From the NCBI RefSeq assembly GCF_013403865.1, contig NZ_JABFDK010000005.1, positions 1 through 64,000 of the forward strand: a DNA stretch of 64,000 bases, written 5' to 3'. The notes under the pieces are model-generated. The model was not told the origin of the DNA, ran no database searches, and saw only the letters and a program-made list of their open reading frames with translations. Below are positions 1-10,300 of the stretch, one piece after another. Position numbers and translations under genes: made by a program. How positions within the stretch are numbered: position 1 is the first letter of the stretch; every line of letters begins with the position of its first letter. Source of the DNA: Winogradskyella costae. GTDB lineage: Bacteria > Bacteroidota > Bacteroidia > Flavobacteriales > Flavobacteriaceae.

Positions 1-1792
1 ATTGATCAAGACGATGTAGATTTAGGATCAATCACTAACAGTGCTACCGCAACAGGCGATAGTCCAAGTGGAACAGATGATGTAAGTGATGTGAGTGATA
101 ATGGTGATGAAACAGTAGATGGTCCAGATGTAGATACGGATCCAACAAATGATCCAACAATAACACCAATTGTTCAAGATGCAGCATTAACTTTAACTAA
201 AACGGTAGCTATCACAACTGATGCTTCACCAGCAGGGACAAGTCTAGGCGATGTATTAACGTATACATTTAGTGTAACAAACACAGGAAACGTAACGGTA
301 GACAATATTACTATTGCTGATGCTTTCACAGGAACAACAGGATTGGCCATTAGTCCATCAAGTTTAGTACCAGGTGCAACAGGAACAGCAACAGTAACTT
401 ATACAATTGATCAAGACGATGTAGATTTAGGATCAATCACTAACAGTGCCACCGCAACAGGCGATAGTCCAAGTGGAACAGATGATGTAAGTGATGTGAG
501 TGATAATGGCGATGAAACAGTAGATGGTCCAGATGTAGATACGGATCCAACAAATGATCCAACAATAACACCAATTGTTCAAGATGCAGCATTAACTTTA
601 ACTAAAACGGTAGCTATCACAACTGATGCTTCACCAACAGGGACAAGTTTAGGAGATGTATTAACGTATACATTTAGCGTAACAAACACAGGAAACGTAA
701 CGGTAGACAATATTACTATTGCTGATGCTTTCACAGGAACAACAGGATTGGTCATTAGTCCATCAAGTTTAGTACCAGGTGCAACAGGAACAGCAACAGT
801 AACTTATACAATTGATCAAGATGATGTAGATTTAGGATCAATCACTAACAGTGCTACCGCAACAGGCGATAGTCCAAGTGGAACAGATGATGTAAGTGAT
901 GTGAGTGATAATGGTGATGAATTAGCAGATGGCCCCGATGCAGATACGGATCCAACAAATGATCCAACAGTAACACCAATTGTTCAAGATGCAGCATTAA
1001 CTTTAACTAAAACGGTAGCCATCACAACTGATGCTTCACCAACAGGGACAAGTTTAGGAGATGTATTAACGTATACGTTTAGCGTAACAAACACAGGAAA
1101 CGTAACGGTAGACAATATTACTATTGCTGATGCTTTCACAGGAACAACAGGATTGGCCATTAGTCCATCAAGTTTAGTACCAGGTGCAACAGGAACAGCA
1201 ACAGTAACTTATACAATTGATCAAGACGATGTAGATTTAGGATCAATCACTAACAGTGCTACCGCAACAGGCGATAGTCCAAGTGGAACAGATGATGTAA
1301 GTGATGTGAGTGATAATGGTGATGAAACAGTAGATGGTCCAGATGTAGATACGGATCCAACAAATGATCCAACAGTAACACCAATTGTTCAAGATGCAGC
1401 ATTAACTTTAACTAAAACGGTAGCTATCACAACTGATGCTTCACCAGCAGGGACAAGTCTAGGCGATGTATTAACGTATACATTTAGTGTAACAAACACA
1501 GGAAACGTAACGGTAGACAATATTACTATTGCTGATGCTTTCACAGGAACAACAGGATTGGCCATTAGTCCATCAAGTTTAGTGCCAGGTGCAACAGGAA
1601 CAGCAACAGTAACTTATACGATTGATCAAGATGATGTAGATTTAGGATCAATCACTAACAGTGCTACCGCAACAGGCGATAGTCCAAGTGGAACAGATGA
1701 TGTAAGTGATGTGAGTGATAATGGTGATGAATTAGCAGATGGCCCCGATGCAGATACGGATCCAACAAATGATCCAACAGTAACACCAATTG
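1..1792 (+). repeat. 405-bp coding tandem repeat array
   Basis: Units begin at 1, 406, 811, 1216 and 1621 with a constant 405-bp (135-codon) period. The fifth unit loses similarity at about 1792, and the array continues leftward beyond the window. Copies are nearly identical, including at synonymous positions. They differ as a mosaic: DETVDGPDVD in units 1, 2 and 4, DELADGPDAD in units 3 and 5. This suggests recent expansion or gene conversion. Confidence 0.95.
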
Positions 1793-3741
1793 TAGCATTA
1801 CCAAGTCTAGAAGCCGTTAAGACGGTAGCACTTACAACAGATGTATTACCAACGGGCTTAAGTTTAGGAGATACCATGACCTATACAATTACTGTAGAAA
1901 ACACCGGAAACGTAAGCTTAGATAATGTAGCTATCACGGATACCTTTGTAGATGCTAATGGTAATACTTTAACTTTATTAACAGGCCCAACATTTAATAG
2001 TTCAGATGCCGGAAGTGCAGAAGGTTTATTAGCAGTAGGAGAAACGGCAACATATACAGCAACTTATGTTATAGAACAAGATGCAATAGACGCAGGTGGT
2101 TTTAGCAACAGTGTTTTAGTTGAAGGCGATAGTCCAGCAGGAACAACAGTTGATGATACCAGTGATGATGACGATGACGCTGATGGCAATACAGAAGATG
2201 ATGCTACAGTAACAACAATTACAGCATCACCAAGTCTAGAAGCTGTTAAAACAGTAGCAATCAGTAATGATGTATTACCAACGGGCTTAAGTTTAGGAGA
2301 TACAATGACCTATACGATAACTGTAGAAAACACCGGAAACGTAAGCTTAGATAATGTAGCTATCACGGATACCTTTGTAGATGCTAATGGTAATACTTTA
2401 ACTTTATTAACAGGCCCAACATTTAATAGTTCAGATGCCGGAAGTGCAGAAGGTTTATTAGCAGTAGGAGAAACGGCAACATATACAGCAACTTATGTTA
2501 TAGAACAAGATGCAATAGACGCAGGTGGTTTTAGCAACAGTGTTTTAGTTGAAGGCGATAGTCCAGCGGGAACAACAGTTGATGATACAAGTGATGATGA
2601 TGATGATAGTGATGGCAATACAGAAGATGATGCCACAGTAGCAACGATAGCATCAAACCCAAGTATTAGTTTAATAAAAACCACTTTAGAGTTAGAAGAT
2701 ACTAATGGAGATGGTACAGCGGGAGGCTTAGGAGACTTAATTTCATACGTATTTACTGTAGAGAATACAGGAAATGTTACACTAACAGATATTGTAGTTG
2801 TAGATAATCTACCTGGTTTAAATTTAGTAGGTGGATCAATTGGTCAATTACTACCTGGTGAAATTGATAGCACAACATTTACAGCAACGTACGAGATTAC
2901 ACAGGCTGATTTAGATGAAGGCAATGTTACCAATTCAGCAACAGTAAGTAGTGAAGGTCCTAGAGGTGATTTAGGAAATCCTTCAGATGATATTGTTGAC
3001 ACTAGTGACGATCCAAATAATCTTGATAATATTGATGCAAATGGTGATGGTAATCCAGATGACCCAACAGTAACCATTGTTAATTCATTATATGATTTAG
3101 AAGTTACTAAAATTGTAGATGTACTAGAGCCTGTGATCGGTTCGCAAGTCATATTTACTATAGAGGTTGCTAATATTGGTAATGTCACTGCTACGGATGT
3201 CATTATCAGTGAGCAAATACCAAGTGGTTATGATTATGTGTCGCATATCTCAACAACTGGAAACATTAGTTATTCAGATATTACAGGTGAATGGATATTA
3301 GTACAATTAGATCCAGACCAAGTTGAAATTTTAGAGATTACAGTTGAAGTATTAGGATTTGGTGATTATCTAAATATAGCATATATAGATAGCTCAGTAG
3401 GCGGTATTGATGTTAATGAAGTTAATGATGAGAGTAGTGCCGAAGTAGACCCAATATGTTTAACAATCTACAATGAATTTTCACCAAACGGTGATAATGT
3501 TAATGAAACATTTGTAATAGATTGTTTAGAAAGATATACTGATAACAAACTAGAAATTTATAACCGTTGGGGTAATTTAGTTTACAGTAAGAGAGGTTAT
3601 TTAAACGACTGGAATGGAAGTTCTAACGGTCGTTCTGTAATTAATAAATCTGATGAATTGCCAGTAGGAACTTACTATTATGTACTTGATTTAGGTGATG
3701 GTTCAGATCCAAGAGTTGGATGGGTATACCTTAATAGATAA
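1..3741 (+). CDS. Giant repetitive surface adhesin with type B T9SS sorting domain (5' end outside window)
   Basis: The reading frame is open from base 1 to the stop at 3739-3741, so the true start lies upstream; the GTG at 91 falls inside a repeat and is not a credible start. The visible 1246 residues are stacked 'conserved repeat'/DUF11-like beta-sandwich domains with the recurring core TYTFSVTNTGNVTV. There are four and a part copies of a 135-residue unit, then two copies of a 143-residue unit, then a divergent unit and a final DUF11 domain. The last ~95 residues form a gliding-motility-associated, CHU_C-like type B sorting domain (FSPNGDN, IYNRWGN, LPVGTYYY). Asp-rich linkers such as DTDPTNDPT may bind calcium, which is inference. 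Export by the type IX system and a role as a surface adhesin follow from the family. The PorP/SprF-like and PorE-like genes directly downstream are probable partners. Confidence 0.9.
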   Translation: MDQDDVDLGSITNSATATGDSPSGTDDVSDVSDNGDETVDGPDVDTDPTNDPTITPIVQDAALTLTKTVAITTDASPAGTSLGDVLTYTFSVTNTGNVTVDNITIADAFTGTTGLAISPSSLVPGATGTATVTYTIDQDDVDLGSITNSATATGDSPSGTDDVSDVSDNGDETVDGPDVDTDPTNDPTITPIVQDAALTLTKTVAITTDASPTGTSLGDVLTYTFSVTNTGNVTVDNITIADAFTGTTGLVISPSSLVPGATGTATVTYTIDQDDVDLGSITNSATATGDSPSGTDDVSDVSDNGDELADGPDADTDPTNDPTVTPIVQDAALTLTKTVAITTDASPTGTSLGDVLTYTFSVTNTGNVTVDNITIADAFTGTTGLAISPSSLVPGATGTATVTYTIDQDDVDLGSITNSATATGDSPSGTDDVSDVSDNGDETVDGPDVDTDPTNDPTVTPIVQDAALTLTKTVAITTDASPAGTSLGDVLTYTFSVTNTGNVTVDNITIADAFTGTTGLAISPSSLVPGATGTATVTYTIDQDDVDLGSITNSATATGDSPSGTDDVSDVSDNGDELADGPDADTDPTNDPTVTPIVALPSLEAVKTVALTTDVLPTGLSLGDTMTYTITVENTGNVSLDNVAITDTFVDANGNTLTLLTGPTFNSSDAGSAEGLLAVGETATYTATYVIEQDAIDAGGFSNSVLVEGDSPAGTTVDDTSDDDDDADGNTEDDATVTTITASPSLEAVKTVAISNDVLPTGLSLGDTMTYTITVENTGNVSLDNVAITDTFVDANGNTLTLLTGPTFNSSDAGSAEGLLAVGETATYTATYVIEQDAIDAGGFSNSVLVEGDSPAGTTVDDTSDDDDDSDGNTEDDATVATIASNPSISLIKTTLELEDTNGDGTAGGLGDLISYVFTVENTGNVTLTDIVVVDNLPGLNLVGGSIGQLLPGEIDSTTFTATYEITQADLDEGNVTNSATVSSEGPRGDLGNPSDDIVDTSDDPNNLDNIDANGDGNPDDPTVTIVNSLYDLEVTKIVDVLEPVIGSQVIFTIEVANIGNVTATDVIISEQIPSGYDYVSHISTTGNISYSDITGEWILVQLDPDQVEILEITVEVLGFGDYLNIAYIDSSVGGIDVNEVNDESSAEVDPICLTIYNEFSPNGDNVNETFVIDCLERYTDNKLEIYNRWGNLVYSKRGYLNDWNGSSNGRSVINKSDELPVGTYYYVLDLGDGSDPRVGWVYLNR
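1801..2658 (+). repeat. Two tandem 429-bp coding repeats
   Basis: The start PSLEAVKTVA recurs at 1801 and 2230, giving a 429-bp (143-codon) period. The copies are almost identical over long stretches, for example from NTGNVSLDN through SNSVLVEGD. They differ in a few codons near the start (ALTTDVLP versus AISNDVLP) and in the Asp-rich tail. They are a different repeat family from the 405-bp array upstream. Confidence 0.93.
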
Positions 3742-3774
3742 ACTAATTAACACGGAATTATAAAATATATTAGA

Positions 3775-4701
3775 ATGATACATAAATCATCAATAATAAA
3801 AAGATTAGTAGTTTTAGTATTTGTACTTGTTAGTGCTCATAGTATGGCTCAACAAGATCCACAATACACACACTATATGTTTAATACCTTGAGTGTTAAT
3901 CCAGCCTATGCAGGTCAAAGGGAAACGCTGAGTGTTGTAGGTATACATAGAAGTCAATGGGTTGGTATAGACGGAGCTCCACAAACGCAATCATTAGGTA
4001 TTCACTCACCTTTACGTAATGAACGTATTGGTCTAGGTTTAAATGTTGTAAGTGATGCATTAGGACCAGCAAAAGAGACTTTTGTAGATGCTAATTTCTC
4101 CTATACTATTCCCTTAAATGTAAATGATTTAAAATTGTCGTTTGGAGTAAAAGGTGGGCTACATATTTTAGATACAGATTGGAGTAAAGGACGTTTTCAA
4201 AATCCAGATGTTGTATTTGATGATAATATAAATAGAACATCACCAATAGTAGGTGCAGGTTTGTATTTACACACTAGAAAGTGGTATTTCGGTGCTGCTG
4301 TTCCTAATTTCTTGCAAACCGATCATTATGATGACTATATAGAATCTGTAGCAACAGAGCGCATGCACTTCTACCTTATAGGAGGGTATGTGTTTAATCT
4401 TAGTGAGACAACAGAATTTAAACCCGCCTTTTTAGTTAAAGGGGTTTCTGGTGCACCTATTATAGCAGATGTTTCTGCTAACTTTTGGTTTCAGAAAAAA
4501 TTAACAGCAGGCTTAGCTTGGAGATGGGATGATTCAGTTAGTGCGCTAGCAGGATTTCAAGTAACACCAGGAATGTTTGTTGGTTATAGTTATGATATGA
4601 CAACTACAGGATTAAATAATTACAATAGCGGAAGCCACGAAATTACCCTAAGATTTGAAGTAAAAAGATTAGGTAGAATATTATCCCCACGTTTCTTTTA
4701 A
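3775..4701 (+). CDS. PorP/SprF family type IX secretion outer membrane protein
   Basis: This 308-aa protein has an N-terminal signal peptide (cleavage after HSMAQ) and the family opening QQDPQYTHYMFN...NPAYAG. The rest looks like an outer membrane beta barrel, ending in the conserved tail RLGRILSPRFF. PorP/SprF proteins are outer membrane partners of the T9SS; in Flavobacterium, SprF is needed to get the adhesin SprB to the surface. Because it lies 33 bp after the type B adhesin gene, I infer that it is the dedicated partner of that adhesin. A paralogue occupies the same position in the second unit at 15564. The family call is firm; the substrate pairing is inferred from gene order. Confidence 0.92.
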   Translation: MIHKSSIIKRLVVLVFVLVSAHSMAQQDPQYTHYMFNTLSVNPAYAGQRETLSVVGIHRSQWVGIDGAPQTQSLGIHSPLRNERIGLGLNVVSDALGPAKETFVDANFSYTIPLNVNDLKLSFGVKGGLHILDTDWSKGRFQNPDVVFDDNINRTSPIVGAGLYLHTRKWYFGAAVPNFLQTDHYDDYIESVATERMHFYLIGGYVFNLSETTEFKPAFLVKGVSGAPIIADVSANFWFQKKLTAGLAWRWDDSVSALAGFQVTPGMFVGYSYDMTTTGLNNYNSGSHEITLRFEVKRLGRILSPRFF

Positions 4702-4705
4702 AAAT

Positions 4706-6688
4706 ATGAAAATGAAAAACAAATCTACGTACGCACTGTTAATTGTAGCACTTTTAGTATCAACCTTGGCATTTGCGCAAAATGGAAAAATTCAAAGCGT
4801 TAAAGATGATTATGAAGATTTTGCTTACGTAAAGACAAGTGAAGTTTTATTAGAAGTAGCAAATAAAGGCTATAAATCTGTAGAATTATTTCAGAAATTA
4901 GGTAACTCTTTTTATTTCAGAAATGAAATGAAAGATGCCGCTAAATGGTATGCGGAATTAATTGCGCTTAAAGAAGTTATTGAACCTGAATATTATTTTA
5001 GATACGCATTAGCACTCAAAGGCAATGGAGATTATGAAGATTCTGATAAGTGGATGCAGAAATTTAATGAATTAAAGCCTGAAGATTTAAGAGGAAAAGC
5101 TTTTATGTCTAAAGTAGATTACAAAACGACTATTGAAGATTTAAGTAGAGATGATATAGAACTTGTAAATTTAGATATCAATACGGAGCTCTCAGATTTT
5201 GGGACAACAGAATATGAAAATACAATTGTTTTTGCCTCTGCTAGAGGTGGTGGTCGTAAATACAGATGGAATGAGCAACCTTATTTAGATTTGTATGCAG
5301 TAGAATATAAAGACGATGGCACTTTTGGTGAGGTAAAGGAACTTAAAGGAGAGGTTAATACTAAGTTTCACGAATCGAGTGCTGTGTTTTCTCCGAATGG
5401 AAAGTATGTTTTTTTTACAAGGAATAATTATTTCAATTCAAGATATAAAGAAGATGATTCAGGAATCAATAGATTACAATTGTACAGAGCAGCATTAAAT
5501 GAAGATGGGGAATGGGTAAATATTCACAAGATACATTTTAATAGTGAAGATTATAGTGTAGCGCATCCAACATTAAATGTAACAGGGTCTAAGCTATACT
5601 TTGTATCTGATATGCCAGGAACTTTTGGTCAGTCAGATATATTTGTAGTAGATGTAAACGATGATGGGACTTTAGGAGAACCTTCAAATTTAGGACCTAC
5701 TATTAATACCGAAGGAAAAGAGTCATTTCCTTTTATGAACACTAATGGTGATTTATATTTTTCATCAAATGGTTATCCTGGTTTAGGTGGTTTTGATGTT
5801 TTTAAATCAGAAGATTTAGATAGTCAACTTAGTATAAGTTTAAAAAGAAGTTTCAAAATAGAAAACGCAGGAAAACCTGTTAACAGTGAGGCTGATGATT
5901 TTGGGTACTACGAAAACTTAGTAACCAAGCGTGTTTATTTTAGTTCTAATAGAGAAGGAGGAAAAGGAAGCGACGATATTTATACGTTCAATATCACAGA
6001 ATGTAATCAATTAGTTACAGGGACTGTTCAAGATAAAAATACAAACGCATTAATACCTAATGCAACGGTGGTTTTATATGATGGTGAAGGGAATGAAATC
6101 GAACGAAAAATAATAGATGACGATGCTACATTTGAATTTGATTTAGGTTGTCGAACAGAATACTTAATTAGAGGAGAAAAAGATAAATACGCTTCAGATG
6201 AAAAACGTTTTACAACTCCGTCAAAGCAACAAAAATTACAATTGCAGTTACTATTAGAGATTGATGAGCAACAAATAGAACCTTGTGATGATTTAGCTAA
6301 GGTTTTGGATATTCCAATCATCTATTTTGATTTTGATAAATCTAACGTTAGATACGACGCAGAGATTGAATTACAAAAAGTACTAGCGGTATTAAATAAA
6401 TACCCTACAATGCATATTGATATTCGCTCTCATACAGATTGTAGAGGAACGGCTTCCTATAATGAAAAATTATCAGAACGACGTGCTAAATCTACACGTC
6501 AATATTTAATAGATAAGGGTATTCCAATAGACCGTTTAACTGCTAAAGGTTATGGCGAATCACGATTAGTAAATGATTGTGGTTGCGAACCGACTAGTGA
6601 ATCTTCTTGTTCAGAAGAGGAGCACCAATTAAACAGACGTAGTGAATTTATTATCACAAGCATTGATGGAAAAACATGTGACGATTAG
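4706..6688 (+). CDS. PorE-like protein: TPR, beta-propeller, carboxypeptidase-regulatory and OmpA domains
   Basis: This 660-aa protein starts 4 bp after the PorP/SprF-like gene, so the two are probably cotranscribed. Domain order is: signal peptide (to TLAFAQ), TPR-like helices (~25-150), PD40/WD40-like blades (~160-430; VFSPNGKYVFFTRN, LYFVSDMPGTFGQSDIF, VYFSSNREGG), a carboxypeptidase-regulatory-like beta domain (~434-510), and an OmpA C-terminal domain (~535-655). The OmpA domain has the peptidoglycan-binding residues in HTDCRG and LSERRAKS, with NRRSEF near the end. This is the architecture of PorE, the peptidoglycan-associated T9SS protein of Porphyromonas. I infer that it anchors the export/adhesin complex to the cell wall. 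It could instead be one of the many PorE-like paralogues with no role in the core machine. Confidence 0.9.
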   Translation: MKMKNKSTYALLIVALLVSTLAFAQNGKIQSVKDDYEDFAYVKTSEVLLEVANKGYKSVELFQKLGNSFYFRNEMKDAAKWYAELIALKEVIEPEYYFRYALALKGNGDYEDSDKWMQKFNELKPEDLRGKAFMSKVDYKTTIEDLSRDDIELVNLDINTELSDFGTTEYENTIVFASARGGGRKYRWNEQPYLDLYAVEYKDDGTFGEVKELKGEVNTKFHESSAVFSPNGKYVFFTRNNYFNSRYKEDDSGINRLQLYRAALNEDGEWVNIHKIHFNSEDYSVAHPTLNVTGSKLYFVSDMPGTFGQSDIFVVDVNDDGTLGEPSNLGPTINTEGKESFPFMNTNGDLYFSSNGYPGLGGFDVFKSEDLDSQLSISLKRSFKIENAGKPVNSEADDFGYYENLVTKRVYFSSNREGGKGSDDIYTFNITECNQLVTGTVQDKNTNALIPNATVVLYDGEGNEIERKIIDDDATFEFDLGCRTEYLIRGEKDKYASDEKRFTTPSKQQKLQLQLLLEIDEQQIEPCDDLAKVLDIPIIYFDFDKSNVRYDAEIELQKVLAVLNKYPTMHIDIRSHTDCRGTASYNEKLSERRAKSTRQYLIDKGIPIDRLTAKGYGESRLVNDCGCEPTSESSCSEEEHQLNRRSEFIITSIDGKTCDD

Positions 6689-6719
6689 TAAAAAAACATA
6701 TACTTAAATAATAATTTCA

Positions 6720-6752
6720 AAAAGTCGCTTATTTTATAAGCGGCTTTTTTTT
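6720..6752 (+). terminator. Intrinsic terminator after first adhesin unit
   Basis: Arms AAGTCGCTTA (6722-6731) and TAAGCGGCTT (6737-6746) pair with one G-U wobble and are followed by a run of T. It lies 32 bp after the stop of the PorE-like gene and would end the first three-gene unit. Confidence 0.85.
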
Positions 6753-7104
6753 GTCCTATTTCGTTTTAGTGCATCAAGTAATAATATTAACGGCTTTATA
6801 TCTCAAGTTTTTTTAAACTATGATACGGTTAAGTTAATTGTAGACTGTTTTTATTTGTTGTCTTCTTCTTCTTCTTCTTCTTGAGATTTATCAATTATAA
6901 ACAGATTGATCTGTTGGTATGCTGATTTTCTATGAGTTACGATAGCATCTAAAGTACTTAGTAATTGTGTTTTTTTCTTGATTATTAGAGGGTATATCAT
7001 GTTAAATGTTAAAAAAACATGTATTTCAGCGAAAAAAACTACCAATAAACAATCCTTAGTTAATTAATGTTAATTTTATTGAGTATTGATAATGTAAGCT
7101 GTTT

Positions 7105-7127
7105 TTTATTGAATTTAATTCAATAAA
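7105..7127. promoter_or_regulatory. Perfect palindrome, possible operator for the 2719-aa adhesin gene
   Basis: The left arm TTTATTGAATT and its exact reverse complement flank a single central T at 7116. The 11-bp arms have no mismatch. It sits about 260 bp upstream of the adhesin start codon. A dimeric regulator site is possible, but no regulator is identified. Confidence 0.35.
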
Positions 7128-7389
7128 TGGTTATTTCATTTAAAAAATTAAGATAAAATTAACGTTTTCTTAACTCTTATTTCATCCTCAATACATTTCC
7201 ATTTTTAATGATCTTTCCCCTACGAAACATTGTTAGTAAGACATAATTAATATTTCCCAGTATTAGAATCTCATAGGTTAGCTTAAGAGTCTTTGTGTTT
7301 TTTTTGATTAACAAGTTTACTGATAGTGATTCATTTATTATTAGTTGTTGAATAATATATACTAACTAACTATTATATACTTATAAATT

Positions 7390-10300
7390 ATGAAAACACC
7401 TACTTACTCATGCATAATTATTAAACAGTTCTTTTTTCGTACAAAATCAATATTATCCTTATTAGGTTTAGCATTTATGCTACTTTCTTTTATACACCCA
7501 AAAGATTTAGATACTTACGAAATACTTAGCGAATATGTCGTCCCAATCACCAATCCATGTAATACAGATTTTCCTACACCTATTACAGCATTAAATTATG
7601 ATGATTTATCGGTTACATCTGATACTGACGGTATCTGTATTTTAGGTTGTGGTATAGGTGATGAAGATTATTTAATTGATTCAAATGACAGTAATTATAC
7701 CACTTTAACTACGCTTGTTGGTTTAGGGGTCACTCATACTTTAAGGGTGACTGATACTACTACGGATGAATTTTATACTGCAGGTGGTTTTGCAGGTTTT
7801 TTAATTGAAAACACCTCTGTGGTACGAGTTGATCTACTCAATAAAATGGTGATTACAACATTTTTAGATGGAGTAGTACAAGAGTTAAAGGAAAGTAGTT
7901 CGTTAGCTGCTGTAAATAGTGACTTATTATCGAGTAATCAATTTTATGTCGGATTTGAAACAACGCTAGATTTTGATGCTATTGAAATTTCGATATCAAG
8001 TATTGCGGGTGTTTTTTCTAGAACAAAAGTATATGCTGCTGTCACTGAAAATTTTTGTGCAGGACCAGAATTAATATGTAATACTCCAACCATGTTTACC
8101 AAACCAGAATTTCCTGCACGAATCGTGGAGGAACACACTGGGATGGGCGGATTTTTAAGTGTTGGAAATGTTATTGATGTTGAAGCAGCTGTAGATTCTA
8201 ATACAAATAATTATGCGAGTATAAATATTGTTTTAGGTGTCTTAGCAACAGGAAGTTTGGCTATAAAAGATGAATTTATAAACTATCCAGCAAATACATA
8301 TGCTGGTTTTGATATCGAAAATTCATCCGTACTAAATTTAGATTTATTTGATAGTGTTACTATTACAACATATTTGGATGGTTCGTTTCAAGAAAGTCAA
8401 ACAGGGAGCTCAGAACTCATAGCTATAAATAGTGCTTTACTATTAACAGGTACAGAGCGCTCTCGGGTAGGTTTTGTCTCAACGTTACCCTTTGATGAAG
8501 TTCAAATCAGTATTAATCAAACCGCTTCAGTAAACTTAGGAAGTACAAGAGTTTACGGATTAGTTTTAGAATCATTTTGTGAAGGGGAATTAGATTGTAA
8601 TACGGCAACAGTATTAAGCAATCCATCGCAACCGGTAATTATTAATAATAGCAATACAGGAGTAGACGGCTTAGCTTGTGTTGGTTGTGAAGTGGATAAT
8701 GCTATAAATGTAATCAGCGAAAGCAATTCAGATTTTGCAATGATAAATGTTATTGCAGGTGTTGCTAATTCAGCTTCCATTTCAGTAGAAAATGTATTAA
8801 GTGCTTTTCCTTTAGGAAGTACGGCAGGATTTATAATTAGAGATACCAATGATTTATTAGAACTAGATTTATTAAATTCTTTAAAACTAACCACGTATTT
8901 AGACGGTATAGAACAAGAGTCTGAAACGTCGAGTAGTTTACTAGCACTCGAGGCTTTAGGATTAGTAAATATAACACCTTCATATACGGATGGATTTTAT
9001 TTAGTAGGATTTGAAACGAGTCTTCCCTATGATGAAGTAAGAATATCAGTTAGTGCTTTGGCAGCAGTTATTAATAGTATAGAGGTTTATGGAAGTTATG
9101 TAGACACTTCAATTAAAATTGAAGAAACGATTATCAATGAAACTGTTCTTGGAGTCTCGGATGGTAGTATATCTGTATCTGTAACAGGTGGTACTCCACC
9201 GTATGCGTATCAGTGGAGTCCAGGAGGCGAAACTTCAAATTCAATTAGCGGTTTATCTCCAGGAACTTATACAGTAGCGGTTACGGATGCTTTAGGCTGT
9301 GTAGATACGGTTGAATTTATTGTTTATACAGATGGTGTTCAATATCCTGTACCTTGTAATACTCTCGATCCCGTAGAAATTACATCAATGGGTTTTACGG
9401 ATTTATCAGTGTTTAAAAATACGACAGGGATCTGTGCTATAGGATGTGGTGTTGATAATGAAGGGAATCTATTAGATGAAGATAATAACAACTACGCAAC
9501 CATAGCAACAGTCGTTGGTTTAGGTGTAACACATTCGTTAACAGTAACAGACGAAACGGTTGATGAATTTTTTACAGGAGGTGGTTATGCTGGTATGTTA
9601 ATAGAAAACAATTCTGTTCTACAAGCAGATTTATTGGAAGCCATTGTAATCACAACCTATTTAGATGGTGTAGAACAAGAATCAGAAACAAATACAGCTT
9701 TAGCTGTAGTGAATAGCACATTATTAGGAACTGATAAATATTATGTAGGGTTTTATACAACCATGGATTATGATGCCGTTGAAATATCAATTTCAAGTTT
9801 ATTGAATGTGCTTTCTACTACTAATGTTTACCATGCTGTGACCAACAGTTTTTGTGAAGGTCCAGATTTAATATGTAATACACCAACAGCATTAACAAAA
9901 CCAGATTTTCCGGTAAGAATTGTGGACGAACACACAGGTACAGGTGGGGTATTAAGTGTTGGAAGTGTTAATAATACAAATCGTCTTTTTGATTCAAATA
10001 CGGGTAATTATGCAACAATCGATCTGTTAGCAAGTGTTGCGGGAACTGCTTCATTAGCGGTTAAAGATGAAATAACGGATTATCCGGCGATGACTTATGC
10101 AGGATTTGATATTGAAAATGCAACGCTTTTAAATACACAATTGTTCGATGCTATAACCGTTTCGACCTATCTAGACGGCACATTTGTTGAGTCGCGCACA
10201 GGGTCAACTGAGCTTGTTCCTGTAAATTCAGGTTTATTACTAACTAGTAACGAAGCTTTAAGAGTGGGGTTTGTTTCAACAGCTCCTTTTGATGAAGTGC

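Larger units (their letters stand above)
6689..7389. other. 700-bp intergenic region between the two adhesin units
   Basis: After the terminator I see no convincing gene. The stretch holds a TCT trinucleotide tract (6861-6882, about 7 units) and a perfect 11-bp-arm palindrome at 7105-7127; the rest is very AT-rich, consistent with a long upstream region for the second adhesin gene. A minus-strand reading frame across the TCT tract would encode a short protein ending in a Glu run, but nothing supports it. I find no clear TAnnTTTG promoter near 7390. Confidence 0.7.

Noticed and set aside
91..93. GTG at 91 as the start of the first adhesin
   Set aside because: It falls inside a repeat copy, and the frame is open without a break from base 1; the real start is upstream of the window.
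1626..3203. Minus-strand reading frames across the adhesin repeats
   Set aside because: They repeat with the 405-bp and 429-bp units and only mirror the codon bias of the coding strand.
6851..7045. Small minus-strand gene of 64 codons in the gap between adhesin units
   Set aside because: Its C-terminus is just the Glu run coded by the TCT tract, the rest has no recognisable domain, and there is no promoter-like box; probably chance.
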